Shown here one piece after another: positions 1 through 8,243 of a DNA stretch of 46,247 bases (positions within the stretch are counted from its first letter, which is position 1; each line of letters starts with the position of its first letter). Made by a program: the position numbers and the translations under genes. Source of the stretch: Bacillota bacterium (GTDB lineage: Bacteria; Bacillota_I; Bacilli_A; Acholeplasmatales; UBA5453). The notes under the pieces were generated by a model. That model saw only the letters and a program-made list of their open reading frames with translations, was not told the origin of the DNA and did no database searches. Where the stretch lies: positions 1 through 46,247 of the forward strand of contig JAEZHT010000045.1 in the NCBI GenBank assembly GCA_023436805.1, in the 5' to 3' direction.

Positions 1-1079
1 GTGTAAGACAAAGCATGTCTGAAGAAATTTCAAATTACATTAAAGAAGAAGAAGAAAAAGCTAAATCAGAAGTAGATCAAAGAGCGAAGAATCTATTGAC
101 GCTGGCAATTCAAAAATATGCCAGTGAAACAACTAGCGAAAGAACGGTATCAGTTGTATCCCTTCCAACCGATGAAATGAAGGGTAGAATCATTGGACGC
201 GAAGGACGTAACATTCGCACCATTGAGGCATTAACCGGTGTTGACCTAATCATTGACGATACCCCAGAAGCGGTGGTATTATCAGGGTTTGATCCAATCC
301 GTAGAGAAGTTGCGAAACGTGCCTTAACCGCACTTGTTGAAGATGGTCGTATCCATCCGGGTCGCATCGAAGAAGTGGTTGATCGTGCACAACAAGAAGT
401 CGACATGTTCATCCGTGAAGCGGGTGAAAGTGCTGTGTTCCAAACAGGTATTGGTAAACTACATCCTGACCTAGTAAAACTATTGGGTCGCATGAGTTTC
501 AGAACATCTTATGGACAAAACGTATTGAAACATTCCATTGAAACAGCATTCTTAGCGGGTAAATTAGCCGCTGAAATTGGTGAAAATGAAGTATTGGCTA
601 AACGTGCAGGTTTACTCCATGATATTGGTAAAGCCGTTGACCACGAAGTCGAAGGTTCACACGTCGAAATCGGTGTTCAAATCGTATCGAAGTACCATGA
701 ACCTAAAGAAGTTGTCGATGCCATTGCATCTCACCATGGGGATAAGGAACCACAATCCATCATCGCCGTGTTGGTTGCAGCCGCAGACGCACTTTCCGCA
801 GCGAGACCTGGCGCACGTAGTGAATCGATTGATAACTACATCAAACGCCTTGAACAATTAGAATCCATTTCTAACAAAGTTGCAGGGGTTGAACGTTCAT
901 TTGCGATTCAAGCCGGTCGTGAAATTAGAGTCATCGTTAAACCCGATGAAGTGGATGATTTATCCACATTTAAAGTTGCCCGTGAAATCAAAGAACAAAT
1001 TGAAGCGAACCTTCAATACCCAGGTACCATTAAGGTCACCGTGGTCAGAGAAACACGCGCTACAGATATCGCAAAATAA
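1..1079 (+). CDS. rny: Ribonuclease Y, 5' end outside window
   Basis: Endoribonuclease that starts mRNA decay; in Firmicutes it is membrane-anchored and part of a degradosome-like complex. The reading frame is open to the window edge (gta aga caa agc before the ATG at 15), so the gene is truncated and the ATG at 15 is internal. About 358 residues remain of a usual ~520; the N-terminal membrane anchor and most of the coiled coil are missing. Visible are the end of the Glu/Lys-rich coiled coil, a KH domain with GRIIGREGRN, and an HD domain with LLHDIGKAVDHE and the SHHGD motif. It ends directly on a terminator and is followed by ymdB, the same order as in Bacillus. Identity is secure. Confidence 0.97.
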   Translation, partial: VRQSMSEEISNYIKEEEEKAKSEVDQRAKNLLTLAIQKYASETTSERTVSVVSLPTDEMKGRIIGREGRNIRTIEALTGVDLIIDDTPEAVVLSGFDPIRREVAKRALTALVEDGRIHPGRIEEVVDRAQQEVDMFIREAGESAVFQTGIGKLHPDLVKLLGRMSFRTSYGQNVLKHSIETAFLAGKLAAEIGENEVLAKRAGLLHDIGKAVDHEVEGSHVEIGVQIVSKYHEPKEVVDAIASHHGDKEPQSIIAVLVAAADALSAARPGARSESIDNYIKRLEQLESISNKVAGVERSFAIQAGREIRVIVKPDEVDDLSTFKVAREIKEQIEANLQYPGTIKVTVVRETRATDIAK

Positions 1080-1104
1080 AAGGGGCTTGTCCCCTTTTTC
1101 TTTT
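1078..1104 (+). terminator. Intrinsic terminator after rny
   Basis: Stem AAAAGGGG (1078-1085), loop of 5, CCCCTTTT (1091-1098), then more T. It overlaps the rny stop codon. ymdB begins only 15 bases further on, so read-through probably supplies part of its transcription. Confidence 0.85.
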
Positions 1105-1118
1105 AAAGAAGGTGTAAG

Positions 1119-1874
1119 ATGAGAATTTTATTCGTAGGTGACGTATATGGTGAACCTGGCAGAAAAATATTGATGGAAAATCTCGATCAACTTAAAGCCG
1201 ATTATAAACCAAATGTGATCATTGTCAATGCAGAAAACAGCGCGAATAATGGTCGTGGCATCACATTTCGTTATTATAAAGAATTGATGGCAGCAGGGGT
1301 CCATTGTGTCACGATGGGTAACCACGTTTGGGGTCAAAATGATTTGGTTGAATACATCGAAGATTCGCATATTGTCAGACCACTGAATTTTCCAAAAGCC
1401 CCAGGTAAAGGGTATGACATCATCAAATACAATCAATCTACGGTGCTGGTCATTAATGCCTTAGGTAGAACATTTATGAACGCCAACTTGGAGTCGCCTT
1501 TTTTCGAAATTGACAAGGTGTTGGAAAAAGAAAAAGCCGATTATGTATTAATCGATTTTCATGCCGAGGCTACCTCTGAAAAAGTCGCCTTGGGTCATTA
1601 TTTAGATGGTCGTGTGGATGCGATTATTGGGACACACACCCATGTACCTACCGCAGACAATCGCGTCTTACCAAAAGGCACTTTATACATGACCGATGTC
1701 GGTATGACTGGGCCTCTCGATGGCATCATCGGGGTAGACCGTGACATTGTTGTCAACCGATTCTTATATGGTTATTCGCCAGCCAATGTGGTTGCGAATA
1801 CGAGAAATCAGTTGAATGCTGTCATTCTAGATCTTAAAAAGAAAACCATTGAAAGAATTCATATTGAAGACTAA
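1119..1874 (+). CDS. ymdB: YmdB-family metallophosphoesterase
   Basis: Calcineurin-like phosphoesterase of the TIGR00282/YmdB family. The Bacillus homologue hydrolyses 2',3'-cyclic nucleotides and influences biofilm and motility decisions. The 251-residue protein has full family length. It shows the metal-site motifs GDVYGEPGR at the N-terminus, NAENSANNGRG, TMGNHVWGQ, DFHAEATSEK and GTHTHVPTADNRVLP. The start ATG is preceded by AGAAGGTG. Position directly after rny is conserved in Firmicutes. The exact substrate in this organism is inferred from the family. Confidence 0.95.
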   Translation: MRILFVGDVYGEPGRKILMENLDQLKADYKPNVIIVNAENSANNGRGITFRYYKELMAAGVHCVTMGNHVWGQNDLVEYIEDSHIVRPLNFPKAPGKGYDIIKYNQSTVLVINALGRTFMNANLESPFFEIDKVLEKEKADYVLIDFHAEATSEKVALGHYLDGRVDAIIGTHTHVPTADNRVLPKGTLYMTDVGMTGPLDGIIGVDRDIVVNRFLYGYSPANVVANTRNQLNAVILDLKKKTIERIHIED

Positions 1875-1875
1875 G

Positions 1876-1899
1876 CACACCTAAGGGTGTGTTTTTTTT
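1876..1899 (+). terminator. Intrinsic terminator after ymdB
   Basis: CACACC (1876-1881), loop TAAG, GGTGTG (1886-1891), followed by eight T. It lies two bases after the ymdB stop. Confidence 0.9.
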
Positions 1900-1949
1900 G
1901 ATATTGTTATAAATAATGCGTTAATATGAATTACAGTACACCCTTTCGA

Positions 1950-1978
1950 TTGAAATGGTACCCCTAAACGTGTATACT
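1950..1978 (+). promoter_or_regulatory. Promoter of miaB-ricA
   Basis: TTGAAA (1950-1955), 17-base spacer, TATACT (1973-1978). Transcription would start near 1985, so the AGGTGA ribosome site at 1985-1990 lies at the very 5' end of the mRNA. Confidence 0.75.
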
Positions 1979-1995
1979 TATCCTAGGTGATTATT

Positions 1996-3432
1996 GTGAT
2001 AGATATTGATAAATACTTTAAACCCAATCTAAAACAAGCACGCAAGCGTACCAAAGCGGATATTGAACACAAAGACTTCCAATTGGACGAGCGTTTAGAA
2101 AAATTTGGGATTGGCAAATATTATAAAATTCAAACATATGGCTGTCAGGGCAACGAAGCCGATGGGGAAACCATGGGTGGTATCCTTCGAGATATGGGGT
2201 ATTCTCCAACCGAAGATGAAGCGCTCGCTGACATCATTTTGATCAATACATGTGCCATTCGTGAGAATGCTGAAAATCGCATTTGGGGCGAAATGGGTCG
2301 TTTAAAACCATTGAAACGTAAAAATCCAGACCTAATCATTGGTTTGTGTGGTTGTATGGCACAAGAAGAGAATGTTGTGAATCGTGTTTTAGAAAAGTAC
2401 CAACACATCGATTTGGTGTTTGGTACACATAATATCCATTTGTTACCACAGTACATTGAAACCGCTTATTTTAATAAAGAACGCGTCATCGAAGTCTTCT
2501 CAGAAGAAGGTAACATTGTTGAAAACTTACCTAAAGCCAGACAAAATCCGTATAAAGCATGGGTAAATATCATGTTCGGTTGTGACGAATTTTGTACCTA
2601 CTGTATTGTTCCTTATACCCGTGGTAAAGAACGTTCTCGATCGAAAGATGACATCATTGCTGAGGTCGAAGAATTGAAAGCATTGGGCTACCAAGAAGTG
2701 ACATTGCTTGGACAAAATGTCAATGCCTATGGTAAAGACTTCAAAGATCAAAATTATACATTTGGTGATTTGTTGATGGACTTGGATAAAATTGGTATAC
2801 CTAGAATTCGTTTTACCACCAGCCATCCACATGATTTAGACGATAAAACCATCGAAGCATTTAGAAGTTGCCCATCGGTGATGCCACACCTCCATCTACC
2901 TGTACAATCCGGTAGTAATGCGGTTTTAAAAAAGATGAATCGTCATTATACAAAAGAGATGTATGTCGATGTCATCCGTAAATTAAAAGAAGCTAGACCC
3001 GATATCGCCCTCACTACAGACATCATTGTCGCCTTTCCAACAGAAACCGAAGCCGATTTCCAAATGACTTTGGATTTGGTAAGCGAAATCGATTTTGAAG
3101 GGGCATATACATTCATTTTTTCCAAACGTGCAGGTACACCAGCCTACAATTTTGAAGACAATATCCCTGAAGAAGAAAAGAAGGCACGTCTAAAAAGATT
3201 GATCAAACTGGTCAATGAAGGCTATTATAGAGCTAGCCAAAAATATAAAGATCAAGTCGTTGAAGTCTTGGTTGAAGGCACCTCTAAAAACGATCAACAC
3301 ACCTTAGCTGGTTATTCAGAACACAATAAACTGGTGAATTTTAAAGGTGATAAGGCCTTGATTGGTAAAATTGTAAAAGTCAAAATTACTGAACCAAGAA
3401 CCTGGTTTTTAAATGGTGAAGCTTGTGAGTAA
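1996..3432 (+). CDS. miaB: tRNA-2-methylthio-N6-dimethylallyladenosine synthase
   Basis: Radical-SAM methylthiotransferase that converts i6A37 to ms2i6A37 in tRNAs reading UNN codons; it acts after MiaA, also encoded in this window. An N-terminal UPF0004 domain (IQTYGCQGNEADG, NTCAIRENAENR, GLCGCMAQ) supplies three Cys for the auxiliary cluster. The radical-SAM core has CDEFCTYC near residue 196, and a TRAM domain closes the C-terminus. GTG 1996 is preferred over the in-frame GTG at 1987 because AGGTGA sits 5 bases upstream of 1996 and the predicted transcript begins near 1985. Length 478 residues is typical. The stop overlaps the next gene's start. Confidence 0.96.
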   Translation: MIDIDKYFKPNLKQARKRTKADIEHKDFQLDERLEKFGIGKYYKIQTYGCQGNEADGETMGGILRDMGYSPTEDEALADIILINTCAIRENAENRIWGEMGRLKPLKRKNPDLIIGLCGCMAQEENVVNRVLEKYQHIDLVFGTHNIHLLPQYIETAYFNKERVIEVFSEEGNIVENLPKARQNPYKAWVNIMFGCDEFCTYCIVPYTRGKERSRSKDDIIAEVEELKALGYQEVTLLGQNVNAYGKDFKDQNYTFGDLLMDLDKIGIPRIRFTTSHPHDLDDKTIEAFRSCPSVMPHLHLPVQSGSNAVLKKMNRHYTKEMYVDVIRKLKEARPDIALTTDIIVAFPTETEADFQMTLDLVSEIDFEGAYTFIFSKRAGTPAYNFEDNIPEEEKKARLKRLIKLVNEGYYRASQKYKDQVVEVLVEGTSKNDQHTLAGYSEHNKLVNFKGDKALIGKIVKVKITEPRTWFLNGEACE

Positions 3433-3778
3433 ACAACAAGAACTCATCGAGATGATTGAATCATTAGATATCTTAAAAACGTACCAAAAGTTCGAAAAAA
3501 TCATCAACGGAGACAAAGAATTGAAACGTCGTTTTGGTGAAATGAAGGCCTTACAAAAACAATTGGTGAATGCGAAGACCATTCAAAAACCAAAAGCTGA
3601 AAGTCAATTTCAAGCGGCTTATCATGAACTCAGACAATCGATTGAAACCGACCCTATGATTGAAACTTATTTGGACCTCCAACAAGAGTTAAATAGTTTA
3701 TTAGTCGAAATTAAAGAAATTATCGAAAATGAAATAAACAGTGCTTTAACTAAATATCAAATAGAGAGTGGGAAATAG
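3425..3778 (+). CDS. ricA: YmcA/YlbF-family protein (RicA-like)
   Basis: Small all-helical protein of the YlbF/YmcA family (Pfam Com_YlbF). In Bacillus RicA, with RicF and RicT, forms the Y-complex that works with RNase Y in mRNA maturation. The call rests on the family pattern (helical, charged; SQFQAAYHELRQSIETDPMI) and on the conserved order miaB-ricA-mutS. GTG 3425 is the preferred start: GGTGA at 3416-3420 fits it, and it overlaps the miaB stop. An in-frame ATG at 3413 would add four residues. Unusually, the protein has no cysteine at all, whereas the Bacillus protein carries C-terminal cysteines used for an Fe-S cluster. Assignment to RicA rather than RicF is by position. Confidence 0.85.
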   Translation: MSKQQELIEMIESLDILKTYQKFEKIINGDKELKRRFGEMKALQKQLVNAKTIQKPKAESQFQAAYHELRQSIETDPMIETYLDLQQELNSLLVEIKEIIENEINSALTKYQIESGK

Positions 3779-3808
3779 CCGTAATAACGGACCATCCCAC
3801 TTTTTTTT
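3767..3808 (+). terminator. Intrinsic terminator after ricA
   Basis: AGTGGGA (3767-3773) pairs with TCCCACT (3795-3801), with a second inner stem CCGT/ACGG, followed by a run of eight T. The stop codon lies inside the hairpin. Confidence 0.88.
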
Positions 3809-3823
3809 GACTGGGTGTCACAC

Positions 3824-3852
3824 TTGTAAAAAATATAAATATGAGGTATGAT
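3824..3852 (+). promoter_or_regulatory. Promoter of SAP-motif membrane protein gene
   Basis: TTGTAA (3824-3829), 17-base spacer, TATGAT (3847-3852). The -10 covers the upstream in-frame ATG at 3848, which excludes that ATG as the translation start. Confidence 0.65.
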
Positions 3853-3883
3853 ATTAGTAGTAAACACAATTGGGGGGATTATT

Positions 3884-5671
3884 ATGGCAATTCTAACGAT
3901 GTTTAGTGAAGTGAAAATCGGCGATAAAAAAGTCAAGATTGAAGAATTGGTTGGCGCGTTGATTTTATATCCTGCAGACAAGGTTGTGAGGTTCTTCGAG
4001 TTGATCGGATTAACTGTACCTCGAAAACTTAGAATGGCTTCATTGAGACGCGAATTAGATCCATTTGTTACCAGCAAGAAAATCGTTCAACAAACATTAT
4101 CAGACGAAGTCAATTATCGTCTATCTTGGTATGACCATTTCAGCGAATCTCAATTGGTGAATCTCGTCCCACAATTCAAAGATGTTGACCTTGACCGTAA
4201 GGCGCGTGAAACACTTTGGGTGAATTTATTATCGTATTTATTTGACAAACAAGTCCCTGAAAATGAATTGATGGGGTTTGTTAAAGCCGCTAAAGAACAT
4301 GCGAAAACAGCACAATTAGAAGAATTTGTGGCGTATTCAGATAAATTAAACTCCATTTTCTTCGATGAAGCCAATCAAATCGATGGCTTGACCCCGGAAG
4401 TATTCAGACCGGTTTTATTCAAGAGTTCAACCTTAGTAGAACTTCGTGAAATCGGTAAGAAATTTGGTGTCGATGTCCCTAGAAGATTGAAGAAGAGTGA
4501 ATTGGTAGATATCATCGTCAGAGAACTCAAGAATCAAGACAAATATACCAAAGAACTTGAAGATAAAGTGAACGGTTTAGCCGTTATTCAACTTCAACGT
4601 TTCGCCATCGAATATAACATCAAAGCTTCGATTGAACTCAAGAAAGAAGAAATCATCGAGTATATTTTATCGAACGCTTCTGAAACCAAAGAAAAATATT
4701 ATGTACCATCCACACCAGGTGTATATGAAGAAATCAAACCATCTGCACGTGTTTATGTGGATGAAGAACCTCAATTGGTTGTGGATCAAGAACCTGAACC
4801 AGTCATTGAGAAGGTTGTAGAATCTGAACCTGTGGTTACCATTTTACCTGTTGATGAAGAGGTAGAAGCTTTAAAACCAGAACCAAAACCTGAACCTAAA
4901 GCCGTGGAACCTGAACCAAAAGAAGAAAAACAACCAGAACCTAAAGTGGTTGAAAAACAACCAGAACCAAGACCATATGAACCACGTCAAACATATTATG
5001 GTGAACCATCAAGGATTGAAACTGTAAAAGAAACTGTGGTCGTAGAATCTATTCCAAAAGAAGCGCTCGATGGCATCGTTGCTGAATTGCGTGCTTTACG
5101 CATGGATTTAAATCAATACCATCAAGCGATGCTAGATAAAGCATATGAAAAGGCACACCGCCCAATCTTAACCCCAACTTTCATGATGGGGTATGAAACG
5201 ACATTGTCTGCTAAGGAATGGGATAAAGTAGAAAAAGCCGAAGCTAAGCAAATTGAAGAAATGAACACAGTGAAGACTGAGCTCACCGCTTCAACCACAT
5301 CTGTCATTGAAGATATTAAAGAAGAAGACAACTTAGCGAACGCAGATAATAAGAAATCCAAAAAACAAAGAAAAGGTGCGAAACCTGAAAAAGAAGTTGG
5401 TAAAGTTAGAAAGACCATTCGATGGATTGTCATCATCGTATTGTTATTGGCAATTGCTTACGTTACCATCGCATTCTTAAGAGCTTATGGTATTTATCAA
5501 TTTGGATTGCCAGCATGGTCAGCAGATCCGAATAAAGGCATCCTCAATATTATATTTGACCCAGGATTCGAATTTGCTAACTTAGTTAAGAATTGGATTG
5601 AAACCACCCTCCAATATTTTGGTAACTGGGAAGCATTTATGAATTGGTGGAATAACTTAATTGGTCAATAA
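3884..5671 (+). CDS. Unrecognised membrane-anchored protein with two SAP/Rho-N-like motifs
   Basis: Not a family I recognise over its full length (595 residues). Order seen: a helical N-terminal region (about 1-175); two adjacent helix-extended-helix motifs at about 182-216 (LREIGKKFGVDVPRRLKKSE) and 232-265 (LQRFAIEYNIKASIELKKEE) resembling SAP or Rho N-terminal motifs, which bind nucleic acid in other proteins; a Pro/Glu/Lys-rich linker with repeated PEPK-type units (about 300-370); a charged stretch; one membrane segment at about 514-536; and a Trp-rich tail of about 60 residues. Start ATG 3884 follows GGGGGGATT; the upstream ATG 3848 lies in the promoter. It occupies the place held by cotE between ricA and mutS in Bacillus. 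Inference: a membrane-tethered protein with a cytoplasmic, possibly nucleic-acid-binding, part. No function is assigned. Confidence 0.85.
   Translation: MAILTMFSEVKIGDKKVKIEELVGALILYPADKVVRFFELIGLTVPRKLRMASLRRELDPFVTSKKIVQQTLSDEVNYRLSWYDHFSESQLVNLVPQFKDVDLDRKARETLWVNLLSYLFDKQVPENELMGFVKAAKEHAKTAQLEEFVAYSDKLNSIFFDEANQIDGLTPEVFRPVLFKSSTLVELREIGKKFGVDVPRRLKKSELVDIIVRELKNQDKYTKELEDKVNGLAVIQLQRFAIEYNIKASIELKKEEIIEYILSNASETKEKYYVPSTPGVYEEIKPSARVYVDEEPQLVVDQEPEPVIEKVVESEPVVTILPVDEEVEALKPEPKPEPKAVEPEPKEEKQPEPKVVEKQPEPRPYEPRQTYYGEPSRIETVKETVVVESIPKEALDGIVAELRALRMDLNQYHQAMLDKAYEKAHRPILTPTFMMGYETTLSAKEWDKVEKAEAKQIEEMNTVKTELTASTTSVIEDIKEEDNLANADNKKSKKQRKGAKPEKEVGKVRKTIRWIVIIVLLLAIAYVTIAFLRAYGIYQFGLPAWSADPNKGILNIIFDPGFEFANLVKNWIETTLQYFGNWEAFMNWWNNLIGQ
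4870..4990 (+). repeat. Low-complexity PEPK-type coding repeat
   Basis: Repeated gaacc(t/a) and aaacc units encode alternating Pro-Glu-Pro-Lys. It behaves as an extended spacer between the motif region and the membrane segment of the host protein. Confidence 0.7.
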
Positions 5672-5704
5672 TTATAACTAGATTCAAAGTAGAAAGGTGA
5701 TTGT

Positions 5705-8230
5705 ATGGGCAAAAAAGACATTACATACACCCCAATGATGCAACAATACTTAGACATTAAAAAGGACTACGCTGACGCGATAGTCTTTTTTAGATTAGGC
5801 GACTTCTATGAAATGTTTTTTGATGACGCGATCCTCGCATCCAAAGAATTAGAGATTGCATTGACAGGTCGAGATGCTGGGGTAAAAGAACGCGTACCAA
5901 TGTGTGGGGTACCTTACCATGCGATGATACCTTACGCACAACGATTGATTCAAAAAGGGTATAAGATTGCGATTGTAGAACAAGTGACTGAACCAGGCAA
6001 TGGCTTAGTCAAACGTGAAGTCGTTAAACTCATCACCCCGGGTATGATCATGGATGAAGGTATCTTGGATGCATCCAGTTATAACTATATTGGTGCCCTC
6101 ATTCAAGATAAACTCAAATACCACTTGGCATTTGCGGATTTATCCACCGGTGATTTATCCATTTTGAAAGATTTATCTGACAACGATTTAATCAAACAGT
6201 TGCTGGTCTTGAATATCAAAGAATTGGTATTACAAAAAGACCAAAAACGTTTAGAAGACAAATTAAAACCTTACGTTTTGATATCATATACCGAGGGTCG
6301 ATTGCCATCTCACTTATTGGATGGGTTATCCGATTTACCTAAAGACACCGTATCCGCTTTATTATATTATTTGAGTGATACACAAAAAAGTGACATCAAG
6401 CAGTTCAATCATTTGAATGTGATCGAACCAGAAGCCTTTTTAAAAATCGATTTTCAAAGTCGAGCCAGTTTGGAGCTATCCACCAACAATGGAAAAAGAA
6501 ACACCGAAACACTGCTTTCGACGATCGACCAAACCATCACAGCATTGGGTTCAAGATTACTTAGAAAATTCATGGAAGAACCGAGCCGTGATGAACAAAC
6601 ACTATTGTATCGTTATGACTTGATCGACGAACTAAATGGGAATATCATCCATTTAAATGAATTGCGTGAATCCTTAAAAGGGGTTTACGATTTAAGACGC
6701 ATTACTTCACGTATTGCAACCAAAAATGCATCAGGAAAAGATTTGGCTCAATTGCGTCAAACCCTTTCTCGCGTGCCTGAAATCAAACAAGTGTTATCGT
6801 CTTATGGCAGTCCTTTATTGGCAGATTTGAATACTAAAGTCGATGATTTTCATGATTTATATGCTTTGCTGGATAAAGCCGTTGAAACCGACCCACCATT
6901 GACCTTAAAAGAAGGCGGACTCATCAAGTTGGGGTACCACCCACAACTCGATGAATTGAAACTGGCTTCGAGGGATGGTAAATCCTGGATGTTGGATTTT
7001 GAAACCAAAGAAAAAGAACGTACAGGTATTAAAAACCTTAAAGTTGGTTATAATCGTGTGTTCGGTTATTATATTGAAATATCCAAAGGAAACCTCGATT
7101 TGGTTCAACCTGATTTTGGTTATGAACGAAAACAAACCTTATCGACGGGTGAACGTTATGTGACACCCATCTTAAAAGAAAAAGAAGCCTTTTTACTTTC
7201 AGCAGGTGAAAAAGAGCTTGCTTTAGAATATGAACTCTTCATTCAATTGCGTGATGAGGTGGCTCAATACACCAAAGACTTACAAAACTTATCAGACCAC
7301 ATCGCATTCATAGATGTGATGTCAAACCTCGCATTTGTGGCGAAAAAATACCGTTATGTTCGACCAAGTTTACAAAAAGACCCGGTTGTACATGTTAGAA
7401 ATGGGCGTCACCCTGTGGTTGAACAAGCCCTTCAAGGCAAATTTGTAGAGAACCATATCGACATCAATGAATCCGGTATCCTTCTCATTACAGGGCCAAA
7501 CATGAGTGGTAAATCCACCTACATGCGGATGCTGGCACAAATCGTTGTGTTGGCTCAAATGGGGTCTTTTGTCCCTGCCGATGAAGCGAATTTACCGCTA
7601 TTTGATGCCATTTATACCCGCATTGGTGCGAGTGATGACTTGAGTGCAGGTCAATCCACGTTCATGGTTGAAATGCTTGAAGCCAACGAAGCCATCCGAA
7701 ACGCGACCAAACAAAGTCTATTGATCTTTGATGAAATTGGTCGTGGGACAGCCACCTATGATGGCATGGCACTTGCGCAAGCCATCATCGAATATGTACA
7801 TGAAAAAATCAAAGCGATTACGTTATTTTCAACCCATTACCATGAGTTGACAGCACTTGAACAAACATTAAAACGACTCAAAAACATCCACGTATCTGCA
7901 GTAGAAGAAAAACACAACATCGTTTTCTTACATAAAATCAAGGAAGGTCCAACCGATAAATCGTATGGTATCAATGTCGCTGAACTGGCAAAATTACCAA
8001 AAACCTTGATTTATCGTGCCGATGAAATCTTAAAGCATTTAGAAGCAGATAAGAAAAAAACAGCATTACTCAATTTGTTCAATTTTGACCAAGTCGAACA
8101 AATCGAAAATACCTATGTGTCAAAAACAGAAGAACACGTCATTGAAACCTTAAAAGAAACAGACATCAATGGGTTAACACCACTTGACGCACTGATATTA
8201 ATCAAAAAACTTCAAGACGAATTAAAGTAA
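5705..8230 (+). CDS. mutS: DNA mismatch repair protein MutS
   Basis: Recognises mismatches and small loops and recruits MutL. Full length (841 residues). The N-terminal mismatch-binding domain begins TPMMQQYLDIKKDYADAIVFFRLGDFYEMF, containing the F-x-E wedge motif (FYEMF). The ATPase carries the P-loop GPNMSGKSTYMR near residue 597, FDEIGRGTATYDG (Walker B/D-loop) and the STHYHEL switch. AGAAAGGTG precedes the ATG. It is the first gene of a run mutS-mutL-miaA-aroK-aroQ with gaps of 13 bases or fewer. No clear promoter or terminator separates it from the gene before, so co-transcription is possible. Confidence 0.98.
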   Translation: MGKKDITYTPMMQQYLDIKKDYADAIVFFRLGDFYEMFFDDAILASKELEIALTGRDAGVKERVPMCGVPYHAMIPYAQRLIQKGYKIAIVEQVTEPGNGLVKREVVKLITPGMIMDEGILDASSYNYIGALIQDKLKYHLAFADLSTGDLSILKDLSDNDLIKQLLVLNIKELVLQKDQKRLEDKLKPYVLISYTEGRLPSHLLDGLSDLPKDTVSALLYYLSDTQKSDIKQFNHLNVIEPEAFLKIDFQSRASLELSTNNGKRNTETLLSTIDQTITALGSRLLRKFMEEPSRDEQTLLYRYDLIDELNGNIIHLNELRESLKGVYDLRRITSRIATKNASGKDLAQLRQTLSRVPEIKQVLSSYGSPLLADLNTKVDDFHDLYALLDKAVETDPPLTLKEGGLIKLGYHPQLDELKLASRDGKSWMLDFETKEKERTGIKNLKVGYNRVFGYYIEISKGNLDLVQPDFGYERKQTLSTGERYVTPILKEKEAFLLSAGEKELALEYELFIQLRDEVAQYTKDLQNLSDHIAFIDVMSNLAFVAKKYRYVRPSLQKDPVVHVRNGRHPVVEQALQGKFVENHIDINESGILLITGPNMSGKSTYMRMLAQIVVLAQMGSFVPADEANLPLFDAIYTRIGASDDLSAGQSTFMVEMLEANEAIRNATKQSLLIFDEIGRGTATYDGMALAQAIIEYVHEKIKAITLFSTHYHELTALEQTLKRLKNIHVSAVEEKHNIVFLHKIKEGPTDKSYGINVAELAKLPKTLIYRADEILKHLEADKKKTALLNLFNFDQVEQIENTYVSKTEEHVIETLKETDINGLTPLDALILIKKLQDELK

Positions 8231-8243
8231 AGGGGGCATTCTT

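Noticed and set aside
577..861. 94-codon frame inside rny
   Set aside because: Out-of-frame reading of the conserved HD domain of RNase Y; no start signal or family resemblance.
3848..3883. ATG 3848 as start of the SAP-motif protein
   Set aside because: It falls within the -10 element and lacks a ribosome site; ATG 3884 has GGGGGGATT.
4870..4990. CRISPR-like or tandem DNA repeat
   Set aside because: The periodicity is codon-level Pro/Glu/Lys bias in a coding linker, with no constant repeat unit or spacers.
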